From contig NC_088930.1 in NCBI RefSeq assembly GCF_038396675.1, positions 39,929,501 to 39,993,500 on the forward strand: 64,000 bases of DNA. The letters run 5' to 3'. The notes under the pieces were generated by a model that saw only the letters and a program-made list of their open reading frames with translations, did not search any database and was not told the DNA's origin. This DNA comes from Hydra vulgaris. Lineage: Eukaryota; Cnidaria; Hydrozoa; Anthoathecata; Hydridae. Numbering within the stretch: position 1 is the first letter of the stretch; the number at the start of each line of letters is the position of its first letter. Positions 1-13,313 of this stretch are shown here, in pieces. Position numbers and translations under genes: made by a program.

Positions 1-1782
1 ATCAAAATCGAGTAACTGTTTTTTAAAATAATTTTAAAAGTTTGAAGTAAAGTTATAGTTTTACTTCCAATTGGAAGGAATGAGTTCCACAAATGTGGCC
101 CTCAGTATGTTATTGAGAAATTAGATTGTTTTAATAAGGTTTTTGCTACCTGATAGTTATTCAATGAATGCTTTGTTTGATATTTATGATTTATAATAAC
201 AAAAAGGTCGTCAAAAATATTTGGCAGCATACGATATTTTAATATAAAAATGAATGAAAGGATAGTGTAAAAATTTATTTGATAAACATTAAGCACTCCA
301 AGCTTTCTAAGCAGTGAAATGGCACTGGTGTATTTATTAGCATTTAATATAAGGCGGCTTGCTTGTTTTTGTTTATTTAACATACGCGTTAATTTTGATG
401 GAAAAGTGAAGGCCCACGCAGTATTACAATAACTGATATAGTTATGGATAAATGAAAAGTAGATAAGTTTCAAGCAGTTTTTCTCCAACATATGTCTTGT
501 CTATTACATAATTCCAATACTCTTTGAAATTTTATTTTCTATTAAATTAATGTGGTCTTTCCAACTTATTTGTTCGTCAAGTAAAACGCCTAAGAACTTA
601 ATGCAGAATGTCCGTTGTAAGTTAGTTTTTTCTATTGAAATATTTGGGAGTTTTAGGGGCAAAGTTTCAGATTTGAAGGATTTAGAAAAAAGAATATATT
701 TGCTTTTAGTTTTGTTTGGAGATAGTTTGTCGGCTTTTAACCATTCATTGAGGTTGTCAAGCTCACGATTCATAGTGATAAAGACTGACTCTATGTTTGA
801 GTGGGTATAAAAAACCTGAGTGTCGTCAGCAAAAAGATTGAAATTTAATACACTAGAAGATAAGTAAATATCGTTAATATAGATAATAAATAATAAAGGT
901 AGATATAATACATAAGATAGACATTATAGATATATAACAAGATAGATATATAACATAAGATATATAGACATAAGATATATAACATAAGATATAAAGACAA
1001 GATAGATATATAACATAAGATAGACATTGTTTGCGATTATTAAGAAAGGAAAAAAACCATTTGTAATTATTATTTTTGACTCCATAATTTCTAAGTTTGC
1101 AAAGAAGGATATTATGGTCCACAGTATCGAAGGCCTTTGAGAGCTCAATAAAAACCCCTAGAGTATATTGGTTATTTTCAAACCCGTTTAAAATTTCTTT
1201 AACTAATTTAATCACTGCATGTTCTGTTGAGTGCCCTTTTCTAAATCCGTACTGATTATTGTTAAGCAATTTATGTTTTATAAAATAATTGTATAGCCTG
1301 TTATGCATTATTCTCTCTAGAATTTTAGAAAAACATGGAAGTATTGAGATAGGTCTATAATTAAATAATTTAGAAATATCACCGTCTTTAAAAATTGGAA
1401 CCACTCTTGCTAGTTTTAAAAGGTCAGGAAAAATTCCATTATTAAATAAAAGATTAAAAATAATTAGTTAGGGGTTTTCAATATTATCGAAAACTTCTTT
1501 AACAACCCAAGGGCTAATGTCATCAAGACCTGAGCTTTTGTTTGCTTTTAACATATTAAAAACAAACCGAAGTTCATCAGGAGATACTTTAAGCTCATCC
1601 ATTACACAGTCTTCTTCTTTCATATATGATTTAAAATTTTTATTTTCGGGAGTTATTTTATTTGCTAGGTTTTTACCGACGTTTATAAAAAAATTATTAA
1701 AATTCTCTGCAATAACTTTTTGCTCATTAATTACTGTTCTTTCATCTTCAGTGTATACATATTTTGGTAAATTATTACTATA
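1..1782 (-). mobile_element. LINE-A, 3' part (RT and C-terminal region), copy 1
   Basis: This is the minus-strand remnant of ORF2 from a CR1/Jockey-type non-LTR retrotransposon. The order on the minus strand is: linker (1782-1460), RT palm (1404-1030) with NYRPISILPCFSKILERIMH and a GFRKGHSTEHAV block, then the FADD catalytic motif near 830-820, then NEWLKADKLS, and the C-terminal region to the window edge with a GPHLWN-like motif. The frame is broken by a low-complexity replacement at 899-1027 and by stop codons. The 5' part of the same element is at 5883-6695, separated by the inserted LINE-B. Assignment to the CR1/L2/Jockey group rests on motifs only. Confidence 0.85.
899..1027. repeat. 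Short AT-rich minisatellite replacing LINE-A sequence
   Basis: Imperfect repeats of units such as AGATATATAACATAAGATAG occupy this stretch. Copy 2 instead keeps RT coding sequence here (about 29029-29099), including the region of the conserved GSILGP motif. The change accounts for most of the shift in offset between the copies near this point (28130 to 28077). Confidence 0.8.
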
Positions 1783-4700
1783 ATTTATTTATTTATTTCG
1801 CCGTTTAATAACTTTTACAATTTAAAAGTTTATAAACAAAAACACTGGCGGGGCAAGTAGAAGACATTATTTTGTCTTATCACCGAGCCCCAATCGTACG
1901 TATTTACAATAGCCGTATAATATATTTATACTTTACAAACTAGTTATTAAAAATTATAAATGTAAAAATAAATAACAGTTAGTTTAAGAAATACTTCAAG
2001 AACAATATTCATGTTAAGAGTAATAATCAAGTAAACAAGAAAAACTGAAAGAAAAGTAAAAAAGAAAAACAAAAAATAAATTAATTAATTAAAGAGCACG
2101 TATTTTCAAGAGCCACACTATAAACGTAAATTATACAAAGTATTTATTCAAAAATATGAAAATAAAATATATAGCAATTTGTAATAATGTAATATTTAAA
2201 TGAAGAACAAAAAATTCAAAATAAAAGAGTACTTAATTTAAAAAAACCGTTTTATATATGTATATTATAAAACCAATTTAATTAAAAGTAAAATAAATAA
2301 CAATTCATTAATAGTTAAATAGTAAAATGTTCAAGAACTAAGATTTCAGCAATAACTTTTAAGATTAGACGAAACACCATAACCGAAATAATGAAAAAAC
2401 AAAAAAATAAAAGTTGATAAATTCTGAGACATATTTTATATAATTGAATTTTAGTTTAAAAGAGGCATTTAAAATCGGATATGTTAAAATCCATAAGTAA
2501 TAACATCTGTTTCGATTCGTTTTTAAACTGATGTATACTATTTTTTTTCGTATTTGCAATATTAGGAAAATTTTTCCACATATAGGGTCCACGATATTGA
2601 ATTGAAAATGTAGTTTGTTTTGAATTATATTTAGGGACAATGTAGTTATTATTTGAAAATTTTGTCGGGTATTTATGCACTACTTTTTCAAAATAGGACT
2701 GAAATGTTTTAGGAGATTTTTGTTTTATACATGATTATTAAAACTTGATGTAATTTTATTTTATAAACATTTAATGCGCCCAGTATACGTAGAAGAGGCT
2801 CGCATGGTACAATTTTATCAGCTCCAAATAATATTCTGCAGGCATGTTTTTGTTTACTGTACAATTTTTTTAATTTTGTATGTTTCGTAGTTGCCCATGC
2901 AATATTACAATAAACCAAATAAGAATGAATGGAAGAAAAATATAAACCTTTTAAAAATTTATTATTTAGAAATGGTTTTGCCCTATATATCATGGCAATA
3001 TTTTTTGATAATTTTTTCTCGATGCTTTTTATATGATCACTCCAACGTAAATGTTCATATAATGTTAAAAAAAAGTTAACTGAAGTTTCTCTTTTAGTTT
3101 TAGCGTTATTGATTATCAGATTTGGCAGTTTAATTTAGAATATTTTCTAGTTTATTTACTTTATGAAATAAAATAAATTTGGTTTGATTCACATTAAGAG
3201 ACAGTTTATTACTTATAAACCATTCATTAACCTTACCCAACTCTTCGCTAGCTGTTTCAAAAAATGTTTTAATATCTCTGTGGGAATAAAACAGATTGGA
3301 GTCATCTGCAAAAGGAATAGAATTTTAGAAGTGTGTTGCTAAATTTAAATCATTTATATATACTAAGAATAATAAGGGTCCTAAAATAGAGCCCTGGGGG
3401 ACACCACAAGTTACAGCATATGGAATTGTTTGTTTTTGCACATATTGGATGAATTGCATTCTATTGGTTAAACAGCTTTTGAACCAAAGTAAATTATTAT
3501 TTTTTACTTCATAATATTCAAGTTTTTTTATTAGTATGTAATAGTTTACATTATCAAAAGCCTTTGGCAGATCAATGAAAACTCCTAATGTAAAGTAGTT
3601 AGTACATAATGCGTTTGTTATTTGATTGACTATTTCAAGCACTGCATGTTCAGTGGAGCATTTTTTTTTAAAACCAAACTGTTTTGAGTACAACATATCG
3701 TTTACTGATAAATAATTAAATAGCCTGTTGTACATTATTCTTTCAAGCAATTTCGAGAAAAGCGGCAATATAGATATAGGTCTATAATTAGAAATAATAT
3801 AGTTATCGCCAGTCCTAAAAACCGGTGTGATTCGTGCAATTTTTATTTTTTCCGGGACAATACCTGTTTTAAAAGAAAGACTAAAGATGTGAAACAAAAG
3901 AGGTTCGATTATATGATAAACAGATTTTACAACATTTACGTTAATTTTATCAAATCCAGCACTTTTGTTAGTTTTAAGATTATAAAAGGCGGTTCGCAAT
4001 TCAATTAATTTAAGATTAGGTTCATCCATAACTTTATCGTAATTTTTTAAATAAGACTCAAATGACGTTGAATTCAGAGGAACTTTTGATGCCAAATTTG
4101 GACCAGCATTAATAAAAAAACTGTTTATTTTTTCAGCTATAATTGATTTATCATAAATATTTTTTTCATCAACTGTTATTTTTGGCAGAGTGTTACTCGC
4201 ATAGTTATTTTTGCCAATTACTTCTTTAATTACATTCCAAGTTTTTTTGGTGTTTCCGCTTGCTTTGTCTAATAGCTTTGCATAATAAAGCTTTGTAGAG
4301 TTTCTATTTGCTTTTTCGAATACATATTTGTAGTTTTTAAATGTCATTTCGTTTTTATAAGTTTTTTTTTAAAAAGTACTTATCATATAATTTTTATTTT
4401 CTTTTTGAGGATTTTAGTAACCCATTAGACATCCATGGAGTCATAACTGTTTTCGTGTTCACAATAATTTTTTTTTTCAGGAAACGATGTTTCATATTGC
4501 TTGCAGAATTGACTTAGAAATAGATCATATGAGTTGTTAGCATCGTTTGATTGCAATACCAGATTCCAATCAACGTTGTTTCTTAAAAGGTTTTGAAACT
4601 GTTTTACAGAGTTTTCATTGATCTGTCGCCTAAATACGGTAGTTTTAGAAGGAATGTTGTTATTTATTATGTTATTAGTAACTAATAATGTTAAGAAATG

Positions 4701-5882
4701 ATCTGATAAGTCAGTTTTGATTGTACCTGTGTTAAGACGGTTATTATGAAAGTCATTAGTTATTATATTATCGAGAAGTGTAGAAGAGTTGTTAGTCACT
4801 CTAGTTGGCTTGTTTATTGTGGGAATTAAATTATTTTGAAGAAGAGTGTTTATAAAATTTTTTACATTATTATTTGAAGCATGTTTTTTTAGGTCAACGT
4901 TTAGATCACCAGCCAAAAAGACATGATCTCGCGTTTTATTGATAGCTGTTATAAATGATTTCAGATGAGTTTTAAATTTTTTAAAACTACCTGATGGTGG
5001 TCTATATTGTCACGTTTACAATTATGTTTTTTGTGTTTTTATTTTTTAATTCAATATATAATGACTCACAATCTATTTCATTCACACAGAGATCGTTACG
5101 TAAACTATAATTAATTGAGTTGTGGATAAAAACACTTACGCCCCCACCAATACCAAAATTACGTGGTTGGTGAACTGATTTGAAAATAATCAGTTCAAAT
5201 TCCGCATTTGTTTTACCACACTTACACCAAGTTTCCGTAAGACAAATAATTTTAAAGTCATGTTTTAATTCATCCAACAAAAACTTTAAGTTTTCAAAAT
5301 TTTATTTAAACTTCGAACATTAATATTTAAAATTGAAAAAAAAGTTTCCTTTTTTAAGATTTGGAAAGATTCAAAAACTGTATAGTATTGACTTTCAAAT
5401 ATTTGTTGATTAAAATTTCCAGAGTCATTTTCGTCCCTGAGAATGATATTTTCATCACAAAATTTAACTATTAGGTTTTCCTCCATTTTTTTGTTGATTT
5501 GTTTTTGTTTTTTAAAAAAAATTAGATAAAATAATAATAATAGAAAATAAAAAGGACATTTGTATAAACACAAAATTGCAAATAAAACAATAAAACTTAA
5601 CTCTTGCTTTCTTGGCACGGTTTTTTTGATACCCAATTGCGCACAATTAGCTTATCGTACGATATATATGCAAATTTTCCCAGCTGCCTTTTAGTTTTCA
5701 TTCTTTCTCTCAAGTCTATTCTTATTACGTTAGTTTCGTAGCAAAAATCTTCATTAATGAAAATACTTTCACCCTTTAATTAAAAAAAATTTTTTTTAAT
5801 TTCTACTTTGTCTTTGTAATCTAAAAGTCTTATCATGATTGTCATTACTAAATGATGATTATCATTACTAATGATGATCATG
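1783..5882 (-). mobile_element. LINE-B, near full length, inserted in LINE-A, copy 1
   Basis: This ~4.1-kb minus-strand CR1/Jockey-type LINE has many disabling changes. In coding order: 5636-5286 is an N-terminal stretch ending in LNINVRSLNKI, typical of the start of an AP endonuclease. 5280-5002 carries ICLTETW and GGGVSVF. 4916-4425 carries MAGDLNVDL and LSDHFLTL. 4347-3325 is reverse transcriptase with NYRPISILPLFSKLLER, GVPQGSILGP and YINDL. A stop then precedes the FADDSNLFY catalytic motif near 3320-3290. C-terminal pieces are at 2993-2709 and 2680-2456. The 3' end has an (AAAT)n tail near 1785-1798. An 8-bp target duplication (ATTACTAT on the plus strand) is at 1774-1781 and 5883-5890. 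Confidence 0.85.
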
Positions 5883-6695
5883 ATTACTATGATCTTGTTT
5901 ATTTTTTCCTATCACTTCCTTTATTATATCCCAAGTTTTTTGTTATTACCAATATTATTTTGTAGTGATTTTGAGAAATAATTTTTTTTAGCTTTTCTTT
6001 TCAGGTTTTCAAACAGGTTTTTGTAAATTTTCTTTTTTGTAAATTTTGTAAAATCTTTTTTTCGTTTTGATAAGTTTTATTTTTTAAGAACTTTTCATAT
6101 AGTTTTTTCCTTGAAGATTTAATAAGCCCTTTTGTAATCCAGGGACTTTGCAGGCTTTTTAGCTTAATTTTTATTTCCTTCATCGGATACGCTCTATTGC
6201 AAGCATTAATGAGCTCATTGTAAAAAAAATCTTAAGCTATATTAGCATCTTTGCAATAATTGAGTTCTTTCCAGTTTACATTGAGTAAATATTTTCTAAA
6301 CGCCTCAATGTTAAATTCATTAATCTGCCTTTTTACTTCCCTCAGTACTTTGCTTTTTTTTCCTTTTTTAAAAAATTCCGAAATGAAAAAGATTAGAAAG
6401 TGGTCGCTTATATCGCTTTTTGTGACTCCGGTTTGAGTGTTGCATGTTGTACTGAAATAGAGTGTTTAAAAAACTTTTTACATCGCTATCAGTTTTAACA
6501 TTGAGAAGATTTAGGTTATAGTCTCCCGTGATGTAAATTTGTTTGTGTTTTACTTTTTTTAAGTAGCATTTTAAGTGTTTTAAAAAAGATTTCTTATTTG
6601 CGCTTGGCGGTCTATACAAAGCAGTTATTAAAACGCTTTTTCTATTTTTGTGGTTTAATAATTCGATGGTTAGAAATTCAAAGTCCGCGTTTTGA
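5883..6695 (-). mobile_element. LINE-A, 5' part (endonuclease and linker), copy 1
   Basis: Minus-strand coding remnants run from about 6690 downward. YRPPS and YITGDYNLNLL mark the AP-endonuclease domain (6619-6368, then frame-broken). 6183-6001 is a lysine-rich linker with LQSPWITKGLIKSSRKK. The segment ends in KTWDIIKEVIGKNKQD-like codons just before the LINE-B insertion. Reading across the insertion site with one target-site copy keeps the frame into the LINE-A part that starts at 1782, so both parts come from one element. The element is 5'-truncated near 6695. Confidence 0.8.
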
Positions 6696-7744
6696 ATACT
6701 TAATTACTACAATACGAGTTTGAATAATCGAATGAAAATTTTGTCATGGAAAATATTTATTCTTAATATATATATTTAATATAAACTTTTTTTTTAGCTG
6801 ACTTTTTATCATTATAGTTTCATAATGTAAACTTTTTAGGGAATAATAAATAAAAGCCATCCTTTATAACATAGTGTTGCAACCTCCTCCCTATTGCAAT
6901 CAACCTCGATCTTCTCTAAATCCCTAACTTTTGCGATGTTTTCTGGTTGCAATATAAAGTGTTAATAATTTGAAATATTTCTTTAATAGAAAAAAAACTA
7001 ATCATAACAATTATAAAAACAAAATAATTGCATTAGAAGTGACTTATTCTTTTTAACATATTTGATGATTTATTTTACTTTGGTTACATCACATACAACA
7101 TATGTGATGTAACCAAAGCTAACTTATTTATTTAAGGTTACATCACATATGTTATCTTGCAATTTTATAAAGGATTTCCTCAAAAATCAGGTAATATCGC
7201 TGCAACGAAGAATACTGGTGAGTTAATGTTTTATAAAAAAAACCGGTTTATTGTGCACTATAGGTTAAAACAATCTAACCTTACCAGTCGATAGCCAATA
7301 AAGTAAAAATCAGAAATTGCAAAAAAAAAAGAACCTTTCCTCTTATAAAAAATTTATAACTGTATAAAAAAAAAGGTTTTTTTTAAAGTATTTAAAAACC
7401 CTATTGTTGCATAAAAGCGATATGCAGTTCGTAGAAATAAAACCTTTGAAAAAAAAAATGCGTCGGAACTTTTATGTTGCATAAGATAAAAACGCTCAAC
7501 CTAAGTATCCTTATTTTCAATATTACCTAACAAATATTGCCCTTTCTTAAATATTATTAACAGTATAATATATTAAATAAAAAAAAAAAGTATAACATTG
7601 GTGTTTTCATAATATAAAAGATTGTTTTAACTACAATTGTGCAAATTTCATAAATCCGTTCATTTTTGTAATTTTCAAGACTGCATTTCTCCTTGTCTCA
7701 TTCATTCCCTTATTTGTGTTTAATTTTTTTTTTTAATTTTTGCT
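6696..7744. other. AT-rich stretch, no gene seen, copy 1
   Basis: I see no coding sequence here. It holds poly-A/T runs and one strong inverted repeat (7078-7118). The same sequence is at 34768-35816 and, inverted, at 59995-61043. Confidence 0.6.
7078..7157. repeat. Hairpin with third half-copy (copy 1)
   Basis: CTTTGGTTACATCACATA at 7078-7095 is followed after 5 bp by its exact reverse complement at 7101-7118. A third partial copy, GGTTACATCACATATG, begins at 7137. It could be a decayed MITE or a transposon end. It is repeated at 35150-35229 and, inverted, at 60582-60661. Confidence 0.85.
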
Positions 7745-8775
7745 TACATTAAAATGTCACAGTACAATTATATGCCGTATATTTGGTGTTACAATAAAAA
7801 AATTCCAATATCAGCATAATTAAAATATTAAAAACACACGCATATATAAACATAAGCATATATATACTTACAAATATAGATGCGCACATATATAAACTGC
7901 TAACAATTGAACATAAGCTAGGATCTGAAAGAAGATCACAAAATCTTGTTGTCAGAACCTTATAAAATACAAGAAAGCAAAATAAAGACAAGTATAACAT
8001 ACAATAAAATAAAGTAAAAATTAAAATATAAAAGTAATAAAATCCAAGCTAAATAACAATTTTTAAAATATTAGAAGTATTTGAGTATATTATCAAGTGA
8101 AATAATACATTTTTTAGATTGAGCTTGAAAAGATAAAAGGAAGTTGGTTGATCGAAATTGTGCAGAACAATATTATTCCATAGGTGGGGCCCACGAGAAG
8201 CAATGCAAAATTGATTAAATTTTGTGTGACAAAACGGCTCATTTAAAAAATTTATGTTTCTCATATCGTATTTGTTGTTAGGTTTGAGTTTGAAAATATT
8301 ATTAAAAGCGCTAGGGGATAAATTATTTCTCCATAAATATACAAAACATAAAACTTTAAAACCATTGAGTTCAAATAAATTTAATGATCTCATTTCAGTA
8401 AAAATAGGTTTTGTATGTGTAAAACGATCAGCATAGTTAATTATGCAGATCGCAAGTTTTCGACGACGAAAAAGAAGTTTTAACAGTACTCCCCCAAGCA
8501 GTGTTAGCATAATTTATGTAACTGTGGATAAAAGAGTAATAAAGTTGGCTTAAGCCATTTTTATTAAGGAAGTTACGAGCTTTATATAGAATCTCAATGT
8601 TATTTGAAATTTTAGAAGATACATAATTAATGTGTTGATTCCAGGAGATGTTTTCACCGAGATAAACGCCTATGAATTTTGTAACGGAATCATTTTTCAT
8701 TTCAATTTCGTTTATATAAGGTTGCGGCAAGTTTGTTGGTAAGAATCGCTTTTTTGCACAGGAATGAATTGATTT
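7745..8775 (-). mobile_element. LINE-C 3' fragment (ORF2 C-terminus), copy 1
   Basis: The minus-strand C-terminal part of a CR1/Jockey-like ORF2 lies here in two overlapping frames. The piece 8730-8437 carries FIGVYLGENISWNQHINYV and YYSFIHSYINYANTAWG. The piece 8510-8049 carries the downstream region with NYADRF and SRGPHLWNN. These match the post-RT region seen in LINE-A and LINE-B. A frameshift near 8480 separates the pieces. The lower part (8000-7745) is probably 3' UTR. The element is 5'-truncated near 8775. Copies are at 35817-36847 and 58964-59994. Confidence 0.75.
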
Positions 8776-9666
8776 CTTTTATAGTTGCAATGGTTGGTTC
8801 GAGATTAAATCTTTATATTGAAATGTTATTTATTGCGATTATAAATGACATTTAAACAAACTTTTTTATTTACATGAAAAAATTCCTTACTTTTTTTTTC
8901 GAAATCAAATTAAAAAAAAGTGCAACGCTTGGTTAAAATATTTGGTAAAAATAGAAGCCGAATCACCATATTGATTTGTAGCAACTAAAGTAAAGAAGCA
9001 TAATGAATCAATTCAATTAAAATAAATTAAAAAACAAACTTGGTTTTTTATGCACAATATAAAGAATTAAAGTAGTAAAAATTTTCATTAACTCAAAATG
9101 AAGAAATTGTAATTCACTACAAATAAACTTTTTTATCATTTCCCTTTGTAATGAAATAAAATTAGTTGTTATATAGCTTTAAATAATGGTATTTATAACC
9201 ACGTTTACAAATATTTGAAAATTTTAAGTTTATCATCAAGTCATCAAATCATCAGTAAACAACTTCAAGAACAAACTGAACAACTCATCTAAAGGCTGCT
9301 ATAATCCCAAAACAGGTTTTGGTGCTTCATGGTAACGCTGCATGTCAAAAAGCTAAAAAATTATTGTGTTATTTAAAACTTAAAACGAAATAATTTTTCA
9401 TGTACTGCTGTATATACAGCAGTGCTTTTCAGGGCTGAGCTACGCCTTTGTTGAAAATGTTATGCCTTTGATTGCAGCATCTCGCTATTTCTCTTTTGCG
9501 CTTTCATATACAGCTTTTGTGGGACTCTTCTTGGCGAATTAAATACTCGCGAGACATTCCAAAAAACTTCTTATAAATCTGATTTTGTGTTAAACTTTTG
9601 CGTAAGGCCTCCTAATAAATGTCTTCTTTTGAGCAATAATATTTATAAGTTGCTGTTTCTGTTGTT
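8776..9666. other. Unassigned AT-rich DNA, copy 1
   Basis: No gene is recognisable. A perfect 20-bp palindrome lies at 9404-9423. The piece around 9440-9600 is less AT-rich than its surroundings and may be an old transposon, but I cannot name it. Confidence 0.5.
9404..9423. repeat. Perfect 20-bp palindrome ACTGCTGTATATACAGCAGT
   Basis: The sequence is identical to its own reverse complement. It sits next to a moderately GC-rich unassigned block. Counterparts are at 37476-37495 and 58316-58335. Confidence 0.85.
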
Positions 9667-9798
9667 TTATGACAAGGTTTTAGGCTCACCAAGCAATACT
9701 TTTACTCCTCTTTGAACCTTTTCTAATGTGTTAACATCCTGCTCCATATTATCGGTATACAACGTTATAACGGGAAGGAACTCAAGCAGCAAAATCAT
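9667..9798 (-). mobile_element. LINE-D scrap (ORF2 C-terminal motif), copy 1
   Basis: A 43-codon minus-strand frame contains DVNTLEKVQR, the motif that follows the RT domain in CR1/Jockey-type LINEs, preceded by an LEF..PVI-like stretch. This is a short fossil with no other LINE coding sequence joined to it. Copies are at 37739-37870 (minus) and 57941-58072 (plus). Confidence 0.65.
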
Positions 9799-10148
9799 GT
9801 AACTTAAATATACAAGTATTAGTTCATTTAACTTACTAAATAATATAGTATAAACATTAAAAATTCAGACTTAAATTTGTAATGAGGGTAAAGGGGTAAG
9901 GATGGTGACAAAGTTTTAGCCCATATTAGCGTACTGATTTTAACCCAGGTCGTATAACTTGCCTTTCAAGTCTTAGCTTAATTTTTGTTTTTATTAATTT
10001 TTGCCCAAAATAAGTTTGTTGCAAATGACACAACTGCCTGAATAAAGGAAAAGTTAAAGTAACGAAAGGCTTAAAATTACTAAAAACTTGAAAATTTCAA
10101 TTCCAACGTTTTAAATTGTGTTGATTAAGACCGTGCTTAAGAGACATG

Positions 10149-10220
10149 CAACATGGAATACCGTGTAACAACATGTAATACCGTGTAACAACGTGTAACA
10201 TCGTGTAACAACGTGGAATA
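10149..10220. repeat. Short tandem repeat of GTGTAACAAC-like units, copy 1
   Basis: Imperfect units such as ACCGTGTAACAACATGTAAT are repeated about four times. The same array is in copy 2 near 38221-38292 and, inverted, near 57519-57590. Confidence 0.8.
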
Positions 10221-10358
10221 GCCAATAACTTTTTATTTTTTATTAAAAAACCATATTGTTTGCAACAAACGTTTTGCTAAATTGATTTTAATATAGACTA
10301 GCTTTGACTTAAACATCTTATAGCAGTTTTGTGATACGTATCTTTAAGAAAACCAAAT

Positions 10359-10426
10359 CACCCTGTTAATTTCACCTTGTTATTTTCACCCTATTATTTT
10401 CACCCTGTTATTTTCACCCTGTTAAT
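10359..10426. repeat. Tandem repeat of ~14-bp TTTTCACCCTGTTA units, copy 1
   Basis: About five units with few mismatches. Copies are in the other two blocks (about 38431-38498 and 57313-57380, inverted). Confidence 0.85.
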
Positions 10427-11015
10427 TGCCTACTTTATACTACCTTTCTAAATTAAAATAACTTAACAAATATTTTTTTGAAAGAACATAAAATATAACT
10501 TTCTGAAAAGCAATAAAAAATAATATTATAAAGTATTAAAAAAAAAAATTGTTTATAATATAACATTCTATAATTGTAGTTAATATTTTTATTTCTTTTA
10601 GTTGAGGAAGTTTTAATCGATTATGTCCGAGTCGTTTCTTACCACTACATAATTGCATATTCAAATATTTTTTTATCGAACAGACAAATTCAATTCTATT
10701 TCCGCATTGAAATAAGAATTGAATGGTTAAGTATAGCAAAATTATTTTCTGTCAAATTTCATGCAATACAATTATATGCAATATTTCATTATGTCACGTT
10801 GTTATAATATTATGCAATAAAGAAGAGTAATTTATTTTATTTTATTCCATTAATCAGATAAAATAGATATTGATACAAAAAAATTATATAAATAACAAAC
10901 TAATTGTATATTGTAATTTAAAATTGACGAGCAAAAGACAACCATGGTAACCATTTTAGTATATAACAACAGCTAAAAAGTCAGTTCTACACAAACTGCA
11001 TTGCTAACTTTGAAG

Positions 11016-11082
11016 ATGGCAAAAGGAGTAGTACCACTTGCAATTGTTTTTGCTTTAATTATTGGAGCTGCTGCGGCTGCTG
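11016..11082 (+). pseudogene. Orphan exon 1 of the SUEL lectin gene
   Basis: This exon is identical to exon 1 of the complete lectin at 39088-39154. It encodes a start Met, a short charged start, and a hydrophobic alanine-rich signal peptide (22 residues plus one base). A canonical GTAAGT donor follows. The duplicated block ends at 12743, before exons 2 and 3, so no lectin domain follows within copy 1. The upstream promoter-like sequence is preserved. It is either a dead fragment or, speculatively, an alternative first exon for the lectin exons downstream on the same strand at 43669. Confidence 0.8.
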
Positions 11083-11256
11083 GTAAGTATACATTTTTTA
11101 ATAGTAAAGTTTTTTTTTCAAATGACATGGAAGAGAAACTTTCTCTCAGCCATTGTATAATCATTAAATTCATTTAAACACTAAGTTTACTTTGTTCTAT
11201 GTTGCTACCCTGTTTTTTATCGGGAATATATATAAAAATATAATTATAAATATAAA

Positions 11257-12868
<1,612 letters not shown>

Positions 12869-12870
12869 TA

Positions 12871-13070
12871 AATTGTTCTAAAATATTCTTAATTGTTTCA
12901 GAATGTTCTAAATTGTTCTAGAATATTCTAAATTGTACTAGAATATTCTTAATTGCTCTAGAATATTCTTAATTGTTCCAGAATGTTCTAAATTGTACTA
13001 GAATATTCTTAACTGTTCTAGAATATTCTTAATTGTTCCAGAACGTTCTAAATTGTTCCAGAATGTTCTA
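12871..13070. repeat. 20-bp minisatellite rich in heat-shock-element-like motifs
   Basis: Ten exact 20-bp units run from 12871 to 13070, consensus AATTGTTCTAGAATATTCTT, with a few substitutions per unit. Five units (starting 12911, 12971, 13011, 13031, 13051) contain a perfect TTCnnGAAnnTTC, the three-pentamer arrangement known to bind heat shock factor. Whether it is functional is unknown. The nearest plus-strand gene start is about 6 kb downstream. Confidence 0.85.
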
Positions 13071-13189
13071 AAGTCGACTGAAATATTTTGGAATTTTCCA
13101 AAATGTTCTAAAGTTTTAAACACTTCTAATCTATACAAGTTTTAAATGATTTTCAGCAAAGCCGCACGTATTAGTAGTAGCACGTATTA

Positions 13190-13191
<2 letters not shown>

Positions 13192-13288
<97 letters not shown>

Positions 13289-13313
13289 CATATATAAACA
13301 TATATATATATAC
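13192..13313. repeat. (AT)n microsatellite
   Basis: A TA tract of roughly 110 bp with small interruptions near its end. Confidence 0.95.

Noticed and set aside
550-810. Plus-strand open frames over LINE-A and LINE-B (also 1517-1783, 2891-3079, 28680-28940, 29594-29860, 30963-31151)
   Set aside because: They are antisense shadows of LINE coding sequence on the minus strand.
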